A stretch of 8,292 nt of DNA from Trebonia sp. (GTDB lineage Bacteria > Actinomycetota > Actinomycetes > Streptosporangiales > Streptosporangiaceae): positions 1 to 8,292 of the forward strand of contig JASHPP010000829.1 of NCBI GenBank assembly GCA_030038035.1, given 5' to 3'. The stretch's first letter is position 1. Every line of letters starts with the position of its first letter. The translations under genes were made by a program, and so were the position numbers. Of this stretch, positions 4,386 to 8,292 are shown piece after piece. The notes under the pieces are model-generated. The model was given only the letters and a program-made list of their open reading frames with translations. It made no database searches and had not been told where the DNA came from.

Positions 4386-4851
4386 GATCCCGGGCGAGCC
4401 CGCGACCGTGGCGGCGCTCGAGCTGATGACGCGGGCGCTCGTCGGGCTGACACTGCACAGCCTGCGGGTGCTTGACGGCGAGGTGAGCCTGCCGCAATTC
4501 CGGCTGCTGCTCGTGCTCTCCGGCCTCGGCCGGGTGCCGTCGTCGCGGTTGGCGGCCGAACTCGGCATGACCGCGTCGTCGGTGACGCGGCTCGCCGACC
4601 GGATGGAGGCGGCCGGACTGCTGGCCCGCGGTACCGATCCGCGGAGCAGGTCGATCGTGACCGTCGAGGTGACCGAGGCTGGCGTGGACCTGGTCGCGCG
4701 GGTGGTCGAGCGGCGCCACGTCCTGCTCGCGGCCGTGCTGAACCGGATGGACCCCGCCGAACGCCAGGCCGCCGCCCGGCTCGCCCGCCGTTTCGCGGAG
4801 CTGGCGGGCGACGCGGCGGCGCTCGGCGTCACAGGTCCGCTGCCGCTGTGA
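4372..4851 (+). CDS. MarR-family transcriptional regulator, probable leaderless start
   Basis: A 159-residue protein, normal for the family. The winged helix-turn-helix is clear: helix and recognition helix across 56-84 (SSRLAAELGMTASSVTRLAD within it), and the wing with DPRSRS at 89-94, the conserved D-x-R-S/R pattern. The flanking N- and C-terminal helices would form the dimer interface. GTG 4372 is preferred; TTG 4348 would add eight residues (MIYAILLY) with no ribosome binding site and runs through the likely -10 element, so a leaderless message is the simplest reading. Its stop overlaps the ClC start by 4 bases (GTGA, 4848-4851), so it very likely shares a transcript with, and may regulate, the anion transporter. 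The effector is unknown; the DNA binding site may be the dyads over its own start. Confidence 0.9.
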   Translation: MNDIAIPGEPATVAALELMTRALVGLTLHSLRVLDGEVSLPQFRLLLVLSGLGRVPSSRLAAELGMTASSVTRLADRMEAAGLLARGTDPRSRSIVTVEVTEAGVDLVARVVERRHVLLAAVLNRMDPAERQAAARLARRFAELAGDAAALGVTGPLPL

Positions 4852-6677
4852 CCGCGCCGCCGGCTGTTCAGCCCGGCCCGGAGCAGCCGGGCCGCGAGCA
4901 GCCGGGACGCGAGCAGCCGGGACGCGATCCGGGTCAGCCACGACGGGTCAAGGACGGTCCCGGTCAGCGCGGCCCGGTCAAGGACGGTCCTGTCCGGCCG
5001 GGGGGGCGGCCCAGGCGCGCGGAGCATCTCGGCGACTTCACGCTCCGCCCGCGGACGCTGCTGATCACCGCGATCGCGCTGCCGCTCGGGGGCGTGAGCG
5101 CCGTCGCCGCGTACTGCCTGCTGCGGCTGATCGGCCTCATCACCAACGCGGTGTTCTACCAGCGGCTGTCGGTGGCGCTGACCGCGCCTGGCGCGGGGCG
5201 TCATCCCGCATGGCTGATCCTGCTCGCGCCGGTCGCGGGCGGGCTCGTGGTGGGGCTGATGGCACGTTTCGGCAGCGAGAAGATCCGCGGCCACGGCATG
5301 CCTGAGGCGATCGAGGCGATCCTCACCGGCGGCAGCCGGGTCTCGCCCCGGGTGGCGGTGCTCAAGCCGGTCTCCGCGGCGATCTCGATCGGGACCGGCG
5401 GGCCGTTCGGCGCCGAGGGGCCGATCATCATGACCGGCGGCGCGGTCGGCTCGATCGTGGCGCAGTTCCTGCACCTGTCCGCGGACGAACGAAAGACGCT
5501 GCTCGTGGCAGGCGCGGTGGGCGGGATGGCGGCCACGTTCAACGCACCGCTGGCCTCGGTGCTGCTGGCGGTCGAACTGCTGCTGTTCGAATGGCGGCCG
5601 CGCAGCCTGATCCCCGTGGCCGCGTCGGTGACGGTCGCCACGATCTGCCGCTGGCCGCTGCTGGGCGATCACGCCATCTTCCCCGTGACCGCGGCCGCGC
5701 AGCCGGGGGCGGGCGCGATAGCGCTCACGCTCGTGCCTGGCCTGACCGGGGGGCTGCTCGCGGTCGGCGCCACGGCGCTCGTCTACCGGTCCGAGGACGC
5801 CTTCGGGCGGCTGCCTGTGCACTGGATGTGGTGGCCCGCGATCGGCGGGCTCATCATCGGGCTCGGCGGGCTCGTCGAGCCGCGGGCGCTCGGCGTCGGC
5901 TACGACGTGATCGACCAGCTGCTGGCCGGGCGCGCCGGGCTGTCGCTGATCGTCGGCATCCTCGTCGTCAAGACGCTGATCTGGTCGCTGTCGCTCGGCT
6001 CGGGAACCTCGGGCGGCGTGCTCGCGCCTGTGTTCATGATCGGGGGCGCGCTCGGCGCGCTCGAGGGACACGTGCTGCCAGATGTGTTCGCCGGTTTCTG
6101 GGCGATGGCCGGCCTGGCCGCTGTTGTCGGCGGGGTGCTGCGCTCGCCGCTGACCGGCGTCGTGTTCACGATGGAGCTCACCCATGCCTGGAACACGCTG
6201 CTGGCCCTGCTCGTCGCGTCGGTCAGCGCGTACGCGCTGTCGGCGCTGGTGCTGAAGCGCTCGGTGCTGACCGAGAAGATCGCCCGCCGCGGCCTGCACC
6301 TGACCCGCGAGTATTCGGCCGACCCGCTCGAGCTGTGCTTCACCCGGGAGGTGATGACGCCCGCGGCGGCGGCCGGAGCCGCCGGGCTCATCGTCCACGC
6401 CGACAGCACGCTGCGCGAGGTGGCCAACGCGTTCGCCAGGCACGACGTCACCCGCGCCGCCGTCGTCGACCGGGCCCACGACGGCCGGGTCGTGGGTGTG
6501 ATCACCCTGGACCAGCTTCTGCACGCCACCCGCCGCGACATCGCCGAGGACGAGCACAGGGAGCGGTTCCTGCGCCCGCCGGCGCTGCGCCTGCCGGCGC
6601 TGCGGCGGCGGGCCCGCCGGGCCGGTCCCGCCGGGCAGGATCGCCCCGATTCAGGCACCGGGATTGACCTGCCCTAG
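4848..6677 (+). CDS. ClC-family chloride/anion transport protein with C-terminal CBS-like module
   Basis: A 609-residue protein. Residues 1-62 are a hydrophilic Pro/Gly/Gln-rich cytoplasmic extension built from repeats, followed by the hydrophobic ClC core (about 68-470). ClC filter motifs: GHGMP at 148-152 (Ser of the canonical GSGIP replaced by His149), GAEGP at 188-192 with the gating glutamate Glu190, and GVLAP at 390-394. Tyr462 may be the second central tyrosine. At FNAPLASVLLAVEL (231-244), Glu243 aligns with the first of the two E. coli glutamates and Leu244 with the inner proton glutamate. Residues 498-562 (VMTP, DSTLREVANAF, AAVVDR, GRVVGVITLDQLL) look like one CBS repeat rather than the usual pair. 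A basic tail ends the protein. It acts in the cytoplasmic membrane, normally as a dimer; channel or exchanger cannot be decided. The GTG start overlaps the MarR stop and has no strong ribosome binding site of its own. Confidence 0.93.
   Translation: MTAPPAVQPGPEQPGREQPGREQPGRDPGQPRRVKDGPGQRGPVKDGPVRPGGRPRRAEHLGDFTLRPRTLLITAIALPLGGVSAVAAYCLLRLIGLITNAVFYQRLSVALTAPGAGRHPAWLILLAPVAGGLVVGLMARFGSEKIRGHGMPEAIEAILTGGSRVSPRVAVLKPVSAAISIGTGGPFGAEGPIIMTGGAVGSIVAQFLHLSADERKTLLVAGAVGGMAATFNAPLASVLLAVELLLFEWRPRSLIPVAASVTVATICRWPLLGDHAIFPVTAAAQPGAGAIALTLVPGLTGGLLAVGATALVYRSEDAFGRLPVHWMWWPAIGGLIIGLGGLVEPRALGVGYDVIDQLLAGRAGLSLIVGILVVKTLIWSLSLGSGTSGGVLAPVFMIGGALGALEGHVLPDVFAGFWAMAGLAAVVGGVLRSPLTGVVFTMELTHAWNTLLALLVASVSAYALSALVLKRSVLTEKIARRGLHLTREYSADPLELCFTREVMTPAAAAGAAGLIVHADSTLREVANAFARHDVTRAAVVDRAHDGRVVGVITLDQLLHATRRDIAEDEHRERFLRPPALRLPALRRRARRAGPAGQDRPDSGTGIDLP
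4881..4925 (+). repeat. Three 15-bp tandem repeats encoding EQPGR
   Basis: GAGCAGCCGGGMCGC occurs three times end to end, in frame, encoding residues 12-26 of the ClC N-terminal extension; copies two and three are identical and copy one differs by a single base. Copy number could vary between strains. Confidence 0.85.
4946..4990 (+). repeat. 15-bp direct repeat encoding VKDGP, 30 bases apart
   Basis: GGTCAAGGACGGTCC is found identically at 4946-4960 and 4976-4990, in frame (VKDGPGQRGPVKDGP). It is a second repeat type in the same ClC extension, suggesting growth of the extension by duplication. Confidence 0.8.
6674..6677. other. CTAG shared as stop codon by two convergent genes
   Basis: TAG at 6675-6677 ends the ClC gene on the + strand, and TAG read from 6676 to 6674 ends the NmrA-like gene on the - strand. 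The genes overlap tail to tail by 4 bases, so no intergenic terminator fits between them. Confidence 0.9.
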
Positions 6678-7591
6678 CGGAAGTGCCGGTCGAGCTCGCT
6701 GGCGTACGTGCGGCCAAGCTCCGCGCCGTGCGCCGCGATCCAGTCGGTGAGCACGGTCTGCCCGGCCGGCGGCGCGCTGGAATCGGCCAGGCCCGCCGCC
6801 ATCGCCCGGTATTCCTCGCCGGTGAGCAGGACGTCGCGCAGCACGGCGCCAAGCGCCGTGGACAGCGGGGGGATCAGCCAGCCGGGCGCGGGCACGACGA
6901 GCGCGCGGCTGCCGGTGGCGGCCCTGATGGCCATGACCAGCTCCCGGAACGTCACGGACTGCGGGCCCACCGCGTCGACCGTGACGCCGCCGGCGAGGTC
7001 CCGGCCGCCGAGGTCCACGCACAGCCGGGCCAGGTCGTCGACGTGGATCGGGCGGATCCGGTAGTCGCCGCGGCCGCCGGTCGCGAACACCGGCAGGCGG
7101 CGCAGCAGCCACGCGATGTTGTTGAGCAGGACGCCGTCCCCGCCGAACAAGATCGCGGGCCGCGCGATCGCATGCGGGATGCCCGTCGCCCGAAGGTACC
7201 CCTCGACCTCGCCCTTGCCGCGGAAGTAGGGGTACGGGGAGGCGGGGTCGGCGTGCGTGATCGACACGTGCACGATCCGCTGGATGCCCGCGCCGGCCGC
7301 CGTGGCGAACAGCACCCTGCTGTTCGCCACGGCCGTCTCGTGCGTGACCGCGCCATGGGCGAACCGCACCCAGTAGGTGCAGTAGAGGGTGTGCGCGCCG
7401 GCCAGGTCGCGGGCCAGGCCGCCGGGGTCGGCGAAATCCAGCGGGCGCACGTCGATCCCGGTCCCGGCCGGGGCGCGGCCCGGATGCCCGGTCAGCGTGC
7501 GCACCCGGTGCCCGGCCGCGAGCAGCTCGCGGGCGATGGCAGCGCCCGAGTAGCCGAACGCGCCGGTCACCACGTCGGTCTGGGCCGGCAT
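6674..7591 (-). CDS. NmrA/NDUFA9-like atypical SDR, NAD(P)-binding protein
   Basis: A 305-residue protein. The N-terminal Rossmann motif TGAFGYSG is at 9-16. An SDR-type active site is present as Ser110 (IVHVS), Tyr122 and Lys126 (YFRGK), followed by ARPAILFG at 143-150. The stretch NNIAWLLRRLPVFATGGRGDYRIRPIHVDDLA (157-188; key parts NNIAWLLRRLPVF and PIHVDDLA) is typical of the extended/atypical SDRs related to NmrA and the complex I NDUFA9 subunit. It may be an enzyme on a quinone-type or sugar substrate, or a redox sensor; the sequence does not decide. Its ATG lies 3 bases after the stop of the upstream MDR gene, without an obvious ribosome binding site, which points to coupling. Its stop shares the CTAG at 6674-6677 with the convergent ClC gene. 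Confidence 0.9.
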   Translation of the reverse strand: MPAQTDVVTGAFGYSGAAIARELLAAGHRVRTLTGHPGRAPAGTGIDVRPLDFADPGGLARDLAGAHTLYCTYWVRFAHGAVTHETAVANSRVLFATAAGAGIQRIVHVSITHADPASPYPYFRGKGEVEGYLRATGIPHAIARPAILFGGDGVLLNNIAWLLRRLPVFATGGRGDYRIRPIHVDDLARLCVDLGGRDLAGGVTVDAVGPQSVTFRELVMAIRAATGSRALVVPAPGWLIPPLSTALGAVLRDVLLTGEEYRAMAAGLADSSAPPAGQTVLTDWIAAHGAELGRTYASELDRHFR

Positions 7592-7594
7592 CGC

Positions 7595-8292
7595 TCAGGC
7601 CATCGTCAGGACAAGCTTTCCTGCCACGTGCCCGGTGTCGCCGAGCTCGTGTGCCTTGGCCGCGTCGGCCATCGGGAACGCCGCGGCAATGACCGGGCGG
7701 AGCTGGCCGGCGGTCACCAGGTCCGCGATCGCGGTCATCCCGCCGTGGTCGTACTCGACCAGCATGCCCTGGGCGCGGACGCCGAGGCGCGCCGCCTCCG
7801 CCGGGATGTCGGGGGCGAACGGCAGCAGGCTGACCAGCACGCCGCCCGGGCGCAGCGTGCGCAGCGACCGGGCCGAGTAGTCCCCAGAGATCGGGTCGAG
7901 CACCACGTCGATGTCGCCAACAGCGGTGGCGAAGTCCGTCACGTGGTAGTCGATCATCTCGTCGGCGCCCAGGCCGCGGACCAGCTCATGGTGGCCGGCG
8001 CTCGCGGTGCCGATCACGTACGCGCCCCGCGCCTTGGCGATCTGCACCGCCAGATGGCCGACTCCCCCGGCCGCCGCGTGGATCAGCACCCGCTGCCCGG
8101 CCGACACGTGCGCGGTGTCGGCCAGCGCCTGCCACGCGGTGAGGCCGGCGAGCGGCAGCGCCCCGGCCTGCACGTGGTCGAGGCTGGCGGGCTTGAGGGC
8201 GAACGCGCGGGCGGGACCGGTGACGTATTCGGCGTGCGAGCCCACGCCGTGCGGGTAGGGCAGCATGCCGAACACCTCGTCGCCCGGCTTGA
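7595..8292 (-). CDS. Zinc-independent MDR oxidoreductase, quinone oxidoreductase-like (5' end outside window)
   Basis: The frame is open to the window edge (KPGDEVFGM), so the start is outside; GTG 8275 is internal. About 231 residues are visible of a family usually 305-330 long. They include the end of the GroES-like domain (KPGDEVFGM, SHAEYVTGPA), the hinge PLAGLTAWQAL, the nucleotide-binding motif AAAGGVGHLAVQIAK at visible residues 72-86, GADEMIDY, and the C-terminal GHVAGKLVLTMA, which closes many NADPH-dependent quinone reductases of this family. Structural-zinc cysteines are not seen. The expected activity is NAD(P)H-dependent reduction of quinones or enals in the cytoplasm; the substrate is unknown. 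It lies directly upstream of the NmrA-like gene with 3 bases between them, so the two form an operon. Confidence 0.93.
   Translation of the reverse strand, partial: KPGDEVFGMLPYPHGVGSHAEYVTGPARAFALKPASLDHVQAGALPLAGLTAWQALADTAHVSAGQRVLIHAAAGGVGHLAVQIAKARGAYVIGTASAGHHELVRGLGADEMIDYHVTDFATAVGDIDVVLDPISGDYSARSLRTLRPGGVLVSLLPFAPDIPAEAARLGVRAQGMLVEYDHGGMTAIADLVTAGQLRPVIAAAFPMADAAKAHELGDTGHVAGKLVLTMA

Noticed and set aside
4341..6557. A 738-residue open frame on the - strand
   Set aside because: It is antisense to the MarR and ClC genes, whose motifs are unmistakable. It is Arg/Gln/His/Asp-rich low-complexity sequence, as expected from the complement of GC-rich codons.

Overview
The window is very GC-rich, uses GTG and TTG as well as ATG starts, packs genes with 1-4 base overlaps, and carries families typical of actinomycetes. 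The taxon cannot be resolved further, but a high-GC actinobacterium is the best reading. All identifications rest on motifs read by eye; no database search was possible.

Left part (1-1685, + strand): the C-terminal portion of a Fis-type AAA+ regulator, whose start lies outside the window, is translationally coupled (TGATG) to a classical short-chain dehydrogenase. The AAA+ core is degenerate: there is no GAFTGA loop and the Walker B acidic pair is replaced. It cannot be a normal sigma-54 activator.

Middle part (1696-4322): a convergent gene for an exported glycine-rich protein is followed by about 430 bases of gene-free DNA. That stretch holds two 9-bp tandem direct repeats and several inverted repeats, and may be a structured leader or operator region. 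Next is a DUF488/YeaO-family gene (- strand) that probably starts at a TTG behind a strong ribosome binding site. An AT-rich island separates it from a purine-rich 21-bp tandem repeat, a small gene for a Cys/His protein with its own 24-bp repeats, and a gene for a four-helix membrane protein of unknown function.

Right part (4372-8292): a MarR-family regulator, possibly leaderless and preceded by inverted repeats, overlaps by 4 bases the gene for a ClC-type anion transport protein, so the two probably form one unit. The ClC protein keeps the gating glutamate, has Leu at the inner proton-glutamate position, and ends in a single CBS-like module. It converges on a - strand pair, a quinone-oxidoreductase-like MDR enzyme (start outside the window) and an NmrA/NDUFA9-like atypical SDR. 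The two facing genes share one CTAG as both stop codons.

No mobile element, CRISPR array, tRNA or rRNA was seen. The most unusual regions are the 21-bp repeat with its frame jump into the small Cys-protein gene, and the leader of the glycine-rich protein. Neither amounts to a demonstrated new system.
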